This document shows positions 1 to 7,749 of a stretch of DNA of 64,000 nucleotides, piece by piece. A program made the position numbers and the translations under genes. A model generated the notes under the pieces. The model saw only the letters and a list, made by a program, of their open reading frames with translations, was not told where the DNA came from and searched no databases. Each line of letters begins with the position of its first letter. The first letter of the stretch is position 1. The stretch covers positions 1 through 64,000 of the forward strand of contig SVRV01000006.1 in the NCBI GenBank assembly GCA_015064635.1. Direction: 5' to 3'. The DNA is from Oscillospiraceae bacterium (GTDB taxonomy: Bacteria > Bacillota > Clostridia > Oscillospirales > SIG627).

Positions 1-112
1 TCGGACATTTGTCTATGTTCGATACCTCATCGCAGTTTGGACAGTTTTTTGCTTTATGCGGTATTTCCGAAAAACATAGCTCACATAAATTCTTGTTGTC
101 TACCTTTAACAT
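1..112 (-). CDS. Zinc-ribbon protein, N-terminal fragment (cut by window edge)
   Basis: The minus strand opens with an ATG at 112-110 preceded by GGAGAAG at a good ribosome-site distance and stays open to the window edge (37 codons). The first residues hold two cysteine pairs, Cys10/Cys13 and Cys24/Cys27 (CELC ... CPNC), a treble-clef or zinc-ribbon start. Clostridial proteins with such starts include membrane proteins and serine/threonine kinases, but the rest of the gene is missing and no function can be given. The start overlaps the last 32 bases of the upstream AraC gene, so the two are probably co-transcribed and translationally coupled. Too short for the usual length cut-offs of gene finders. 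Confidence 0.6.
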   Translation of the reverse strand, partial: MLKVDNKNLCELCFSEIPHKAKNCPNCDEVSNIDKCP

Positions 113-911
113 AGCTTCTCCATTTTTTATTTTTTGTTTCTTTATATTCTTTCGGGGATACCCCTACGGTTTTTTTAAATACAGAGGAAAAATATAGTGC
201 ATCGGAAAATCCCGACAGAGCCGCAACATTTTTAACCGAATTGACTCCGCTGTCGAACAGTGCAACAGCGTATTTGATTCTCAAATTTTTCAAATATTCC
301 GAATAATTTATTCCCGTCTTTTCTTTAAAAAGGTGGGAGATGTATTTAGGGTTATAGTTAAGCTCTTCCGCAACAGCTGACAGTGACAATTCGGGGTTTG
401 AAAATGCGTCTTCGGTAATTTGTATCACTTCGTTTATTATACCTGCTTGCTCTGATACGGTATTGGCAAGCTTTGAAAAAACATAAAGAAGCATTCCTTC
501 GGCTGTAAGGTCGATATTGCTTTCACTTGCTCTTGATAAACTGTCGTGCCACAGAGGTATCATACTTTCGAAGCCGTCAAATTTTCTGTTTGCTTCAGAA
601 ATACCGAACCGTCTGAAAAGTGCTTCTGAACGGTTGCCATCAAAGCTTATATACATATATTCACAGCTTTGAGTTATCATTTTTACGGTTTCGCCCTTGA
701 AGGTGAATATGAGGTTGCCTGCAGAAAAGGAATGACTTGTTCCTCCGGTAACGATTCTTCCTTCGCCTTCCTTTATCAGAATAGCTCGGTGGCTTTTTTC
801 GACCGTTTCTGCTGTCATAATTTCGTGCTCCGACTCGTAAACGAAGCAGAGTATCTCCAGCTTGTCCGCAGTGACCTCTGAAATGAATTTACAAATATTC
901 TTTCGCTTCAA
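81..911 (-). CDS. AraC-family transcriptional regulator
   Basis: A regulator of about 276 residues with an N-terminal cupin-like sensing half (roughly residues 15-170) and a C-terminal pair of helix-turn-helix motifs (roughly 180-270; LSLSAVAEELNYNPKYISHL, then a second HTH ending GVSPKEYK). Such proteins bind a sugar or other small ligand and activate nearby promoters. The frame has an ATG at 926, but the promoter at 960-932 puts transcription start near 925, and GAGGTG at 924-919 fits the TTG at 911 (7-base spacing) or GTG at 914 better. It is divergent from the permease/oxidoreductase pair at 1053-3188 and may control it. The extension after the usual HTH end (about 20 residues) is lysine-rich. 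Confidence 0.85.
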   Translation of the reverse strand: MKRKNICKFISEVTADKLEILCFVYESEHEIMTAETVEKSHRAILIKEGEGRIVTGGTSHSFSAGNLIFTFKGETVKMITQSCEYMYISFDGNRSEALFRRFGISEANRKFDGFESMIPLWHDSLSRASESNIDLTAEGMLLYVFSKLANTVSEQAGIINEVIQITEDAFSNPELSLSAVAEELNYNPKYISHLFKEKTGINYSEYLKNLRIKYAVALFDSGVNSVKNVAALSGFSDALYFSSVFKKTVGVSPKEYKETKNKKWRSYVKGRQQEFM

Positions 912-931
912 CACATAACACCTCATGATAG

Positions 932-960
932 AGTATAGCTCAATAACAAAATAAAATCAA
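932..960 (-). promoter_or_regulatory. Promoter of the AraC-family gene
   Basis: Minus strand: TTGATT (960-955), 17-base spacer, TATACT (937-932). The predicted transcription start near 925 makes the ATG at 926 unusable and supports the GTG/TTG starts downstream. Confidence 0.6.
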
Positions 961-1002
961 GTGTTTTCTAACTAATTTATATAAAAATATGGAAAAAACC
1001 CA

Positions 1003-1030
1003 TTGATACATGAAATGATAATGATATAAT
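1003..1030 (+). promoter_or_regulatory. Promoter of the permease/oxidoreductase operon
   Basis: TTGATA (1003-1008), 16-base spacer, TATAAT (1025-1030), followed by AGGAGG at 1041 and the ATG at 1053. Confidence 0.65.
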
Positions 1031-1052
1031 AGGATTTGCAAGGAGGACATTT

Positions 1053-1916
1053 ATGTATTACGCTTTAATTATTTTTTCTGTTATACTTTTTGGTGGAAAT
1101 TTCGCTTTGAACGATATTTATCGCAAAATGCGGGGAAGCAGTGTAAAAATCAGTCTGCAATTCAATTTTATATCCTCTGTTGCGGGACTTATAGCTCTTG
1201 CTGTAATTAATGGCTTCAAGCTTGAATTCACTCCGTTTTCACTTATTATGGCAATACTTACGGCTCTCAACGGCTTTGGATTTACATACTGCGGTTTCAA
1301 AGCGCTGGGCTGTATAAATTTGTCACTGTATTCGCTTTTCTCAATGCTCGGAGGAATGGCACTTCCTTTTGTTCAGGGAATTGTTTTCTATGGCGAAAAG
1401 CTGACACTTGCAAAGGGAATATGTTTTGTTATTATTACTATAGCTCTTCTTCTGACAATAGAAAAAGGAGAGAAGAAAAAAGGTACAATTTTTTATATAG
1501 GTATTTTTGTGCTCAACGGTATGTCGGGTGTTCTTTCGAAGATTTTCACCGAAGCACCATTTGAAAAAGTCAGTGCGGCAGGATATTCCATACTTTCATC
1601 TATTTGCTCGATTGTCCTTTCAGCCGTCTTTATTACTCTGCTTTTCAGAAAGAAGGATGACACCCCCAAAAACACATTTGCTTCGGTTTCAGTGGGAGCA
1701 CTTGGCGGAATACTAAATAAAATAGCAAACTTTATTCTTGTATTTGCACTTCTTCATGTTGATGCATCGGTTCAGTATCCCATGGTTACGGGCGGTGTTA
1801 TGATAGTGTCAACCATAATTTGCTTCTTCGGTGACCGAAAGCCGTCGAAGAAAGAAATCATTTCGGTACTTGTAGCTTTTGTCGGAATGCTGGCACTCTT
1901 TGTCATTCCGATATAA
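1053..1916 (+). CDS. Drug/metabolite transporter (DMT, EamA-type) permease
   Basis: A 287-residue membrane protein with about ten hydrophobic segments arranged as two five-helix halves, the usual build and length of DMT-superfamily permeases. Charged loops near residues 22-30 and 146-152 separate the helices. The substrate cannot be read from the sequence; DMT members export or import sugars, amino acids or metabolites. The gene starts with ATG after AGGAGG and ends 15 bases before a Gfo/Idh/MocA oxidoreductase with its own AGGAGG, so the two form an operon. That pairing suggests uptake of a sugar derivative followed by its oxidation or epimerisation. The divergent AraC gene is a candidate regulator. 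Confidence 0.75.
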   Translation: MYYALIIFSVILFGGNFALNDIYRKMRGSSVKISLQFNFISSVAGLIALAVINGFKLEFTPFSLIMAILTALNGFGFTYCGFKALGCINLSLYSLFSMLGGMALPFVQGIVFYGEKLTLAKGICFVIITIALLLTIEKGEKKKGTIFYIGIFVLNGMSGVLSKIFTEAPFEKVSAAGYSILSSICSIVLSAVFITLLFRKKDDTPKNTFASVSVGALGGILNKIANFILVFALLHVDASVQYPMVTGGVMIVSTIICFFGDRKPSKKEIISVLVAFVGMLALFVIPI

Positions 1917-1931
1917 AATAGGAGGTAACTT

Positions 1932-3188
1932 ATGAAAAAACTTAAAATCGGTGTTATGGGAGGCGGAAGAGGCGCCACTCTTGCACAAAACTTTATGCTA
2001 CTCAATTGCGATATTGTTGCTCTTTGCGATAATATTCCTCACAGACTTGAGCTTGGAAGGAAGCGTATCAACACAGACCTGGCACTCTATGACGATTTTG
2101 ACAAGTTTATAGAGCATGACATGGATGCGGTGATTCTTGCCAATAACTTTCATGAGCACGCACCTTACGCCATCAAATGTATGGAGCGAGGAATTCATGT
2201 CTTTTCAGAGTGTATCAGTAACGGAACAATGGCTGAAGGTGTTGAACTCATAAAGGCTTTTGAAAAATCAGGTGCCATTTATTTCCTTGCGGAAAACTAT
2301 CCTCAGATGATTTTTAACCGTGAGATGAAGAATGTTGTGGACGGCGGTACACTTGGTAAAATAGTTTACGCCGAGGGTGAATATAATCATCCGGGCGACC
2401 CTTCGGATATTTCCTTTAAGGCGGAGTACAACTATTATCCTCATCATTGGAGAAATTATCTCCCCAGAACTTACTATATTACCCATTCACTCGGTCCGAT
2501 AATGCGTGCAACGGGTGCGACACCCAAAATCGTTACCGCTTTTGCATCGTTTGCTCCCACAATGTCTGCAGACCCCATTTCTGCCTTTGTTGGTGACAAG
2601 GCGGCGATTGTTACAACTCAGAACGATGACGGTTCAATTTTCCGTGTCACAGGCTGCGGTGGCTTTGGTGCACATCACAATGCATATAGAATATGCGGTA
2701 CAAAGGGACAGATAGAGAATCTCCGCGGTATGGGCACAAAAATGATGCTTCGCTATAATGAGTGGGAGAAACCCGAAGGCAAGGAAGAAATAAACCTCTA
2801 CGAGCCGGCATGGAATGACAAGGACGAAGACCTCATCAAGACAAGCGGTCACGGCGGAGCAGACTATCTTACAGCACGTATGTTTGTTGAGTGTATTAGA
2901 GAAGGTAAACAGCCCGAGCATCCCTTTGACATTTATTCGGCTGTTGCCATGTCCTCCACAGCAATCCTTTCCCATCGCTCTGTGCTTGAAGGAGGAAAGC
3001 CCTACGAAATTCCCGATTTCAGAGAGGAAAAATGGTGCAAACTGTATGAGAATGACAGACAGACCCCTTTCTATTGCGGTGACAATGAGCCTAATGTGCC
3101 TTGCTGCTCACATACAGACTTTGCTCCCACAGATGAACAGTTAAAGCTTTACCATGAATTTCTCGAGAAGCACGTTCCGAAGTCTTGA
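1932..3188 (+). CDS. Gfo/Idh/MocA-family oxidoreductase
   Basis: A 418-residue cytoplasmic NAD(P)-dependent oxidoreductase. The N-terminus has a Rossmann start (KIGVMGGGRGATLAQNF), followed by the alpha/beta nucleotide-binding half and a C-terminal beta-sheet substrate half. Around residue 181 it reads YYITHSLGP, which resembles the YPTHELGP segment of the two GH109-like proteins at 30718-33414, and the preceding AENYPQMIFNREM stretch also lines up with their ENCCYGRDEMM. It may therefore belong to the glycosidase-like side of this superfamily and not be a simple dehydrogenase. It is the second gene of the operon with the permease at 1053. Substrate unknown. Confidence 0.8.
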   Translation: MKKLKIGVMGGGRGATLAQNFMLLNCDIVALCDNIPHRLELGRKRINTDLALYDDFDKFIEHDMDAVILANNFHEHAPYAIKCMERGIHVFSECISNGTMAEGVELIKAFEKSGAIYFLAENYPQMIFNREMKNVVDGGTLGKIVYAEGEYNHPGDPSDISFKAEYNYYPHHWRNYLPRTYYITHSLGPIMRATGATPKIVTAFASFAPTMSADPISAFVGDKAAIVTTQNDDGSIFRVTGCGGFGAHHNAYRICGTKGQIENLRGMGTKMMLRYNEWEKPEGKEEINLYEPAWNDKDEDLIKTSGHGGADYLTARMFVECIREGKQPEHPFDIYSAVAMSSTAILSHRSVLEGGKPYEIPDFREEKWCKLYENDRQTPFYCGDNEPNVPCCSHTDFAPTDEQLKLYHEFLEKHVPKS

Positions 3189-3213
3189 CCTGTTAACAAA
3201 TATGTGATAAAAT
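3185..3213 (+). promoter_or_regulatory. Promoter overlapping the upstream stop codon and terminator
   Basis: TTGACC (3185-3190), 17-base spacer, TAAAAT (3208-3213). The -35 overlaps the stop codon of the oxidoreductase gene and the -10 overlaps the left arm of the hairpin at 3211-3240, so transcripts made here would lack that arm and escape termination. Confidence 0.45.
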
Positions 3214-3243
3214 ATCCGACAGTTGATGCTGTCGGATATTTTT
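3211..3243 (+). terminator. Terminator after the oxidoreductase gene
   Basis: Perfect 12-bp inverted repeat (3211-3222 with 3229-3240), 6-base loop, then a run of five T. Confidence 0.65.
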
Positions 3244-3258
3244 GTGAGGATGGTGCTT

Positions 3259-4104
3259 ATGAAAAAAGGACTTGTATTGGAAGGCGGAGCGATGAGAGGT
3301 CTGTTTACAGCAGGCGTGATGGACGTGCTCATGGAAAACGGAATAAGGTTTGACGGTGCTGTGGGAGTATCTGCAGGTGCGGCATTCGGATGTAATTATA
3401 AATCGGGACAGATCGGTAGAGTGCTTCGTTATAATACACGTTTTTGTAACGATAAGCGTTACAGCGGTATAGGATGCCTTATAAAGGAAGGCAGTATTTT
3501 CAGTACGAGCTTTTGCTACGGTGAAGTGCCCTTGAAGTATGACATTTTTGATTTTGAAGCGTATAAGAGTAATCCTATGGATTTTTATGTTGTTGCCACC
3601 GATGTAGAAACAGGGAAAGCAGTTTATCATAAATACGTGGGAAATGAGGACAGCGGATTTGATTGGATAAGAGCATCTGCCTCCATGCCTCTTGTTTCGA
3701 CAATAGTGGAAATAAACGGACAAAAGCTACTGGATGGAGGAATTGCAGATTCCATACCCGTGAAATTTTTTGAAAGTCAAGGATATGAAAAGAATATTGC
3801 GGTACTGACTCAGCCAAGGAATTATACCAAGAGCAAAAATTCGTTGTTGCCTTTGATAAAGGTAAAGTACAGAAAATATCCCGAATTCGTCAAGGCTGTA
3901 GCCGAAAGGCATGTTATGTACAACGATACTCTTGAGTATATCAGAGAAAGAGAAATGGCAGGTACTCTTTTTGTTATTGCTCCCGATAAGGACTTACCTG
4001 TTGGAAAGATAGAAAAGGATGCCGAAAAGCTTAATGAAGCCTACAGTATAGGTAGAAGAATAACAGAAAGAAATCTTGAGGATATAAAAAATTTTTTAGA
4101 ATAA
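3259..4104 (+). CDS. Patatin-like phospholipase
   Basis: A 281-residue serine lipid acyl hydrolase of the YjjU-like bacterial patatin group. Visible features are the oxyanion loop GGAMRG (residues 9-14), the nucleophile elbow GVSAG with Ser38, and the DGG motif with Asp159, giving the patatin Ser-Asp dyad. Length matches the family. The frame is open from 3223, but the ATG at 3259 is chosen because GAGG at 3246-3249 sits nine bases before it, while earlier starts lie inside the terminator hairpin. No signal peptide, so it acts in the cytoplasm or on the inner membrane face. Its own promoter lies just upstream, and a bidirectional terminator follows, so it is probably a single-gene unit. Substrate lipid unknown. 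Confidence 0.88.
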   Translation: MKKGLVLEGGAMRGLFTAGVMDVLMENGIRFDGAVGVSAGAAFGCNYKSGQIGRVLRYNTRFCNDKRYSGIGCLIKEGSIFSTSFCYGEVPLKYDIFDFEAYKSNPMDFYVVATDVETGKAVYHKYVGNEDSGFDWIRASASMPLVSTIVEINGQKLLDGGIADSIPVKFFESQGYEKNIAVLTQPRNYTKSKNSLLPLIKVKYRKYPEFVKAVAERHVMYNDTLEYIREREMAGTLFVIAPDKDLPVGKIEKDAEKLNEAYSIGRRITERNLEDIKNFLE

Positions 4105-4176
4105 TCAATAATATAAAAGTAAGAAGTAGCAAAATATTCAAAGTGTAATTACTTCAATGTTTATTAAGGAGTCTAA

Positions 4177-4225
4177 AAAGACGGCGTATCTGCTTCGTTT
4201 GCAGATACGCCGTTGATATATTTTG
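4177..4225. terminator. Bidirectional terminator between convergent genes
   Basis: Perfect 13-bp stem (4181-4193 with 4201-4213), 7-base loop, T-rich tail on the plus side and a CTTTTT run on the minus side, so it can serve both the lipase gene and the alcohol dehydrogenase gene. Confidence 0.75.
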
Positions 4226-4233
4226 TTTTTAAA

Positions 4234-5394
4234 TTACCAAAGCTGCGTATAAATCATTTCAATCTCTTGAATTGTTGGAACTCTGGGGTTTGTTGCTGTG
4301 CACTTATCCGCAAGTGCCGCTTTTGCCATGGTGGGAATTTGTGCAAAGTATTCGGATTCTGTGCATACACCTGTTTCGGAAATTGAAAGAGGCATATCCA
4401 TTTCCTTCATCATGAACTGACACCAGTTGGAAAGAGCTCTTATGGTAGTTACAATGTTGAAATTCTGAAGTCCAAGTGTTCTTGCAACAGTAGCGTATTT
4501 TCTGACATGCTTGGGATAGTCGGTTTTGAGTCTTGAATACTTATTTATATCGCTGTTATATTCGATAATATGGGGCAGCAGCATGGCATTTGCACGACCG
4601 TGAGGAATATGAAAGGTTGCACCGAGCTGGTGAGCCATACTGTGATTGATGCCAAGAGATGCCGTGTTAAAGGCAAGACCTGCAAGACAAGATGCAACAT
4701 GCATTTTCTGACGTGCGTGTGTATCGTTGTTGTCAAGATAAGAACGCAGTAAAAACGAGCCTGTAATTTCAATTGCCTTTTCTGCAAGAGCTGCAGAAAA
4801 TTCGTTATTGCTTGTACTTACATAGGATTCAAGGGCATGTGTGAACACGTCCATACCCGTGTCGGCTGTGATCTTGGGAGGCACACTCTTAACAAGCTCT
4901 GCATCAAGAATTGCTTCGTCGGGAAGCAACGAATCGTCAGCAAGAGGTATTTTTGCATGGTTTTCCGTATCGCTGATAACAGAGAAGGAGGTAACCTCAC
5001 TTCCTGTGCCACTTGTTGTGGGAATAGCGATAAGAGCAGGTCGCGGATATGAAGAGTCTGCTTTACTTGCGACTTCTCTAATAGCTTTTGCTGAATCAAT
5101 TGCAGAACCTCCGCCGATTGCAATCAAAACATCAGCTTTTGATGAGAGAACTGCCGCAACTCCCAAAGAGATTTTTTCTATGGGTGGGTCGGGAATCACG
5201 TCGTCAAAAATCTCAAATTCAATATTTGCTTGTTGCAGACGAGAGGTCACAAGATGCACCATACCGCTCTTTACAACGTAAGGGTCGGATATAATCAATG
5301 CCTTTTTATATGGAATATCAGAGAGACGGTCAAGCGATTTCTCCCCAAAATATATATGTGTTTTTATGTCAAAATGATTCATTTTAAAAAGCAT
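4234..5394 (-). CDS. Iron-containing alcohol dehydrogenase
   Basis: A 386-residue group III (iron-dependent) alcohol dehydrogenase, close in layout to the 1-propanol dehydrogenase PduQ type. It shows the nucleotide-binding GGGSAIDSAKA stretch near residue 95, the metal ligands DVFTHALE (Asp and His around 182-186) and the histidines in INHSMAHQLG and FHIPHG around 250-265. It would reduce an aldehyde with NADH, or the reverse, in fermentation. An ATG at 5394 has AAAGGA very close to it, and the ATG at 5382 is an alternative start. It is transcribed alone from the promoter at 5449-5421 and ends at a shared terminator. Physiological substrate not determined. Confidence 0.9.
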   Translation of the reverse strand: MLFKMNHFDIKTHIYFGEKSLDRLSDIPYKKALIISDPYVVKSGMVHLVTSRLQQANIEFEIFDDVIPDPPIEKISLGVAAVLSSKADVLIAIGGGSAIDSAKAIREVASKADSSYPRPALIAIPTTSGTGSEVTSFSVISDTENHAKIPLADDSLLPDEAILDAELVKSVPPKITADTGMDVFTHALESYVSTSNNEFSAALAEKAIEITGSFLLRSYLDNNDTHARQKMHVASCLAGLAFNTASLGINHSMAHQLGATFHIPHGRANAMLLPHIIEYNSDINKYSRLKTDYPKHVRKYATVARTLGLQNFNIVTTIRALSNWCQFMMKEMDMPLSISETGVCTESEYFAQIPTMAKAALADKCTATNPRVPTIQEIEMIYTQLW

Positions 5395-5420
5395 AGTCCT
5401 TTCACTTTATATCTGCAGAC

Positions 5421-5449
5421 AGTATAACATAAATGAGCAAATTTTGCAA
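5421..5449 (-). promoter_or_regulatory. Promoter of the alcohol dehydrogenase gene
   Basis: Minus strand: TTGCAA (5449-5444), 17-base spacer, TATACT (5426-5421). Confidence 0.6.
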
Positions 5450-5470
5450 GAATTGTTTTTTTAAAAAACA

Positions 5471-5499
5471 TTGTATTTTATATACATTTATAGTATAAT
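5471..5499 (+). promoter_or_regulatory. Promoter of the eleven-gene operon
   Basis: TTGTAT (5471-5476), 17-base spacer, TATAAT (5494-5499). It lies about 235 bases before the antiporter start, leaving a leader that holds the remnant reading frame at 5536-5685 and a 7-bp hairpin (5657-5663 with 5672-5678). Confidence 0.55.
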
Positions 5500-5535
5500 T
5501 ATATAACGATTCTGTTATGGCACATAAACAAGGTA

Positions 5536-5685
5536 ATGATTATGATGCTCAAGTCAGATCAGATTACTTATGGCATTGATTTTTATACGGCATAAGACGT
5601 ACATATAGAGCGAGAGAGAATATTGTCCGAGATAGAATTCAAATACGGCGATTTTTCGGAAACAAAGGAAGGTTTCCGGTGTTAG
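5536..5685 (+). pseudogene. Short interrupted reading frame in the operon leader
   Basis: A frame starting with ATG at 5536 runs 19 codons to a TAA at 5593-5595, then continues in the same frame for 29 codons of protein-like composition (DVHIERERILSEIEFKYGDF...) to a TAG at 5683. The charged, amphipathic second half and the uninterrupted frame around a single stop suggest the N-terminal remnant of a lost gene. I do not recognise the family. A 17-19 residue leader peptide acting on the downstream antiporter gene is an alternative. The whole interval 5395-5735 holds no intact gene. Confidence 0.35.
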
Positions 5686-5735
5686 CATCTTTTTAAAAAA
5701 AGAATATCGATGTGTAAAATAAAAGGAGAAAAGAA

Positions 5736-7049
5736 ATGAAAAAAGGAAATGTTAAAGCGTTGCTTCCCATAGGTGTTTTTTTGGTTTTGTATTTAGGACT
5801 TGGTATTTTATTTGAGTATTTTTTAAAGATTAATATGGGATTTTATAACATCCCCATAGTTGTGGCATTTTTGGTTGCGCTTCTTGTGGCGTGTCTCCAG
5901 AACAAAGCACTTGATTTCGATAAAAAGCTTGAAATCATGGGACGTGGAGTAGGGGACAAAAACATATTCACCATGATACTTATTTTCTTGACAGCGGGTA
6001 TTTTTGTCGGTGTTGTGGGAAGAGAGAGCGCAGAAAGTGTTGCGTATTTTATGCTCTCGGCTATTCCTGCCCAGTATGCGGTGATGGTTTTATTTGTTGT
6101 AAGCTGTTTCGTTTCATTGGCAATGGGTACATCGGTTGGAACAATAACTTTGATTACTCCAATTGCGGTTGCTGTTTCAAATGCGTCAGGGTTTGGTCTT
6201 CCTCTTTGTGTATCGGCCGTAATAGGAGGTTCAATGTTTGGTGATAATCTTTCCTTTATTTCGGATACAACAATTGCCGCATGTAACGGACAGGGCTGTA
6301 AGATGAAGGATAAATTCAGAGCAAACTTTTTAATAGCTATGCCTGCCGCATTGATTACACTTGTAATTTTGCTTGTAATATCTTTAAACAGCGAAATTTC
6401 AGGCGCAGTTGCCAATGATTACAATCTTGTGCAGATAATTCCATATATTCTCGTTCTGATAGGCGGAATTATCGGAATAAATGTTTTTGCTGTTCTTTTG
6501 ATTGGTATTGTTTCGGGAGCAGCTATAATGCTCATAACCGGAAGTACACAGCCTACCAAGCTTCTTGCAAATATGGGCGACGGCGCTTCGGGAATGTTTG
6601 AAACAATTATCGTTACCGTTCTTGTATCGGCAATTTGCGCACTTATCCGTGAGTATGGCGGATTTGATGCATTGCTTGCCGGAATCAAAAAGGTTTTCAA
6701 GGGTAAAAAAGGCGGTCAGGTAGGAATGGGACTTCTTGTAGGTGTTCTTGATATAGCTACCGCAAATAACACAGTTGCAATCGTTATGGCAAACCCCATT
6801 GCCAATGAAATTGCAAACGACTACGGGATTTCACCCCAAAAATCCGCATCTATTCTCGACACTTTCTCATGTGTATTTCAGGCAATTCTTCCTTACGGTG
6901 CACAGATGCTTGTTGCAATTTCTGCGGTTACATCTTTGGGCGGTCAGATTTCAGCACTTGAAATTATACCTTTGCTGTTTTATCCTTGTCTTTTGTGTGT
7001 AAGTTCACTTATTTCCATTGGATTTACAAAATCAAAAAAAGAGGCATAA
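5736..7049 (+). CDS. NhaC-family Na+/H+ antiporter
   Basis: A 437-residue integral membrane protein with about eleven to twelve hydrophobic segments. The stretch MGTSVGTITLITPIAVAVS and the following GGSMFGDNLSFISDTT, with its buried Asp and polar residues, are typical of the NhaC/ArsB-like ion transporter group, which exchanges Na+ (or an organic anion) for protons; some relatives carry metabolites such as malate/lactate. ATG at 5736 follows AAAAGGAGAAAAG. It heads the tight same-strand run that ends at 16465, so its substrate may be linked to the sugar-related enzymes behind it, but Na+/H+ exchange is the conservative call. Confidence 0.85.
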   Translation: MKKGNVKALLPIGVFLVLYLGLGILFEYFLKINMGFYNIPIVVAFLVALLVACLQNKALDFDKKLEIMGRGVGDKNIFTMILIFLTAGIFVGVVGRESAESVAYFMLSAIPAQYAVMVLFVVSCFVSLAMGTSVGTITLITPIAVAVSNASGFGLPLCVSAVIGGSMFGDNLSFISDTTIAACNGQGCKMKDKFRANFLIAMPAALITLVILLVISLNSEISGAVANDYNLVQIIPYILVLIGGIIGINVFAVLLIGIVSGAAIMLITGSTQPTKLLANMGDGASGMFETIIVTVLVSAICALIREYGGFDALLAGIKKVFKGKKGGQVGMGLLVGVLDIATANNTVAIVMANPIANEIANDYGISPQKSASILDTFSCVFQAILPYGAQMLVAISAVTSLGGQISALEIIPLLFYPCLLCVSSLISIGFTKSKKEA

Positions 7050-7051
7050 TC

Positions 7052-7732
7052 ATGTTTAAATACGAAACACATTTGCACACCTTTCCCGTAAGTAAATGTG
7101 CAAAAACAAATGTTTTTGATTCTATTGATTTTTACAAAAGCCTCGGATATGACGGAATTTTTATTACCAATCATTTTCTCGACGGAAATATAAACATTGA
7201 CAGCTCTGTACCGTATGAAGAAAAAATCAATTTCTATTTTTCGGATTACGAAAAGGGTGCTGAGTACGGAAGGTCTATTGGCTTTAAAGTTTTTTGCGGA
7301 GTAGAATTATCATACAAGGGTACAGACTTTTTGGTGTATGGACTTGATAAAAGCTGGTATCTTGAAAATCCGCAGATAATGGGAATGAAAAAGAGTGAGG
7401 AGCTTGCATTTTTGATGGACAGCGGAGCGCTTGTGATACAAGCTCATCCTTACAGAGAAGCAAGATATATAGACCACATAAGGCTTTTTCCACGAAGTGT
7501 TCACGGCGTTGAGGTTACAAATTCATCTTGTGATGAATTTGTAAATACCATGGCAAAACACTATGCTGCGAGCTACGGACTTTTGGAATTTGCGGGAAGT
7601 GATAATCACTGTGGGCGTGAGCGAGAAGGCTCTCTTTCGGGAATGTGCTCGGATATTCCCATAGAGGATGAAAAAGATTTTGTCCGCCGTGTTAAAAACG
7701 GTGAAATGAATACATTTTTTGATAAAAGATAA
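7052..7732 (+). CDS. PHP-domain metal-dependent phosphoesterase
   Basis: A 226-residue PHP-superfamily protein. The start HLHT (metal-binding His pair near residues 7-9), IFITNHF, the buried IQAHPYR and the final GSDNHCGRE supply the usual His/Asp metal ligands of the distorted TIM barrel. Members hydrolyse phosphate esters or act as RNase/AMP phosphatases; the substrate here is unknown. The frame opens at 6986 inside the antiporter gene, but the ATG at 7052 is preceded by GAGG at 7041-7044 and leaves a 2-base gap after the antiporter stop, indicating coupling. A second PHP protein lies at 39638-40435; the two are not close copies. Confidence 0.82.
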   Translation: MFKYETHLHTFPVSKCAKTNVFDSIDFYKSLGYDGIFITNHFLDGNINIDSSVPYEEKINFYFSDYEKGAEYGRSIGFKVFCGVELSYKGTDFLVYGLDKSWYLENPQIMGMKKSEELAFLMDSGALVIQAHPYREARYIDHIRLFPRSVHGVEVTNSSCDEFVNTMAKHYAASYGLLEFAGSDNHCGREREGSLSGMCSDIPIEDEKDFVRRVKNGEMNTFFDKR

Positions 7733-7749
7733 TCAACAAGGAGACCGGC

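Noticed and set aside
9..197. Plus-strand 62-codon frame at the window start
   Set aside because: No ribosome site, and it lies opposite the AraC gene end and the zinc-ribbon start.
3445..3463. Inverted repeat TGTAACG/CGTTACA resembling an operator
   Set aside because: It lies inside the patatin coding sequence, has a wider spacer than the two real cre-like sites, and no promoter is near.
4841..5281. 146-codon plus-strand frame
   Set aside because: Exact antisense of the alcohol dehydrogenase gene, without ribosome site; the long antisense frames opposite the GH20 genes were rejected for the same reason.
5593..5595. Recoding of the TAA stop in the leader frame
   Set aside because: No recoding element is visible and nothing else in the window uses TAA as sense; a gene remnant or leader peptide is simpler.
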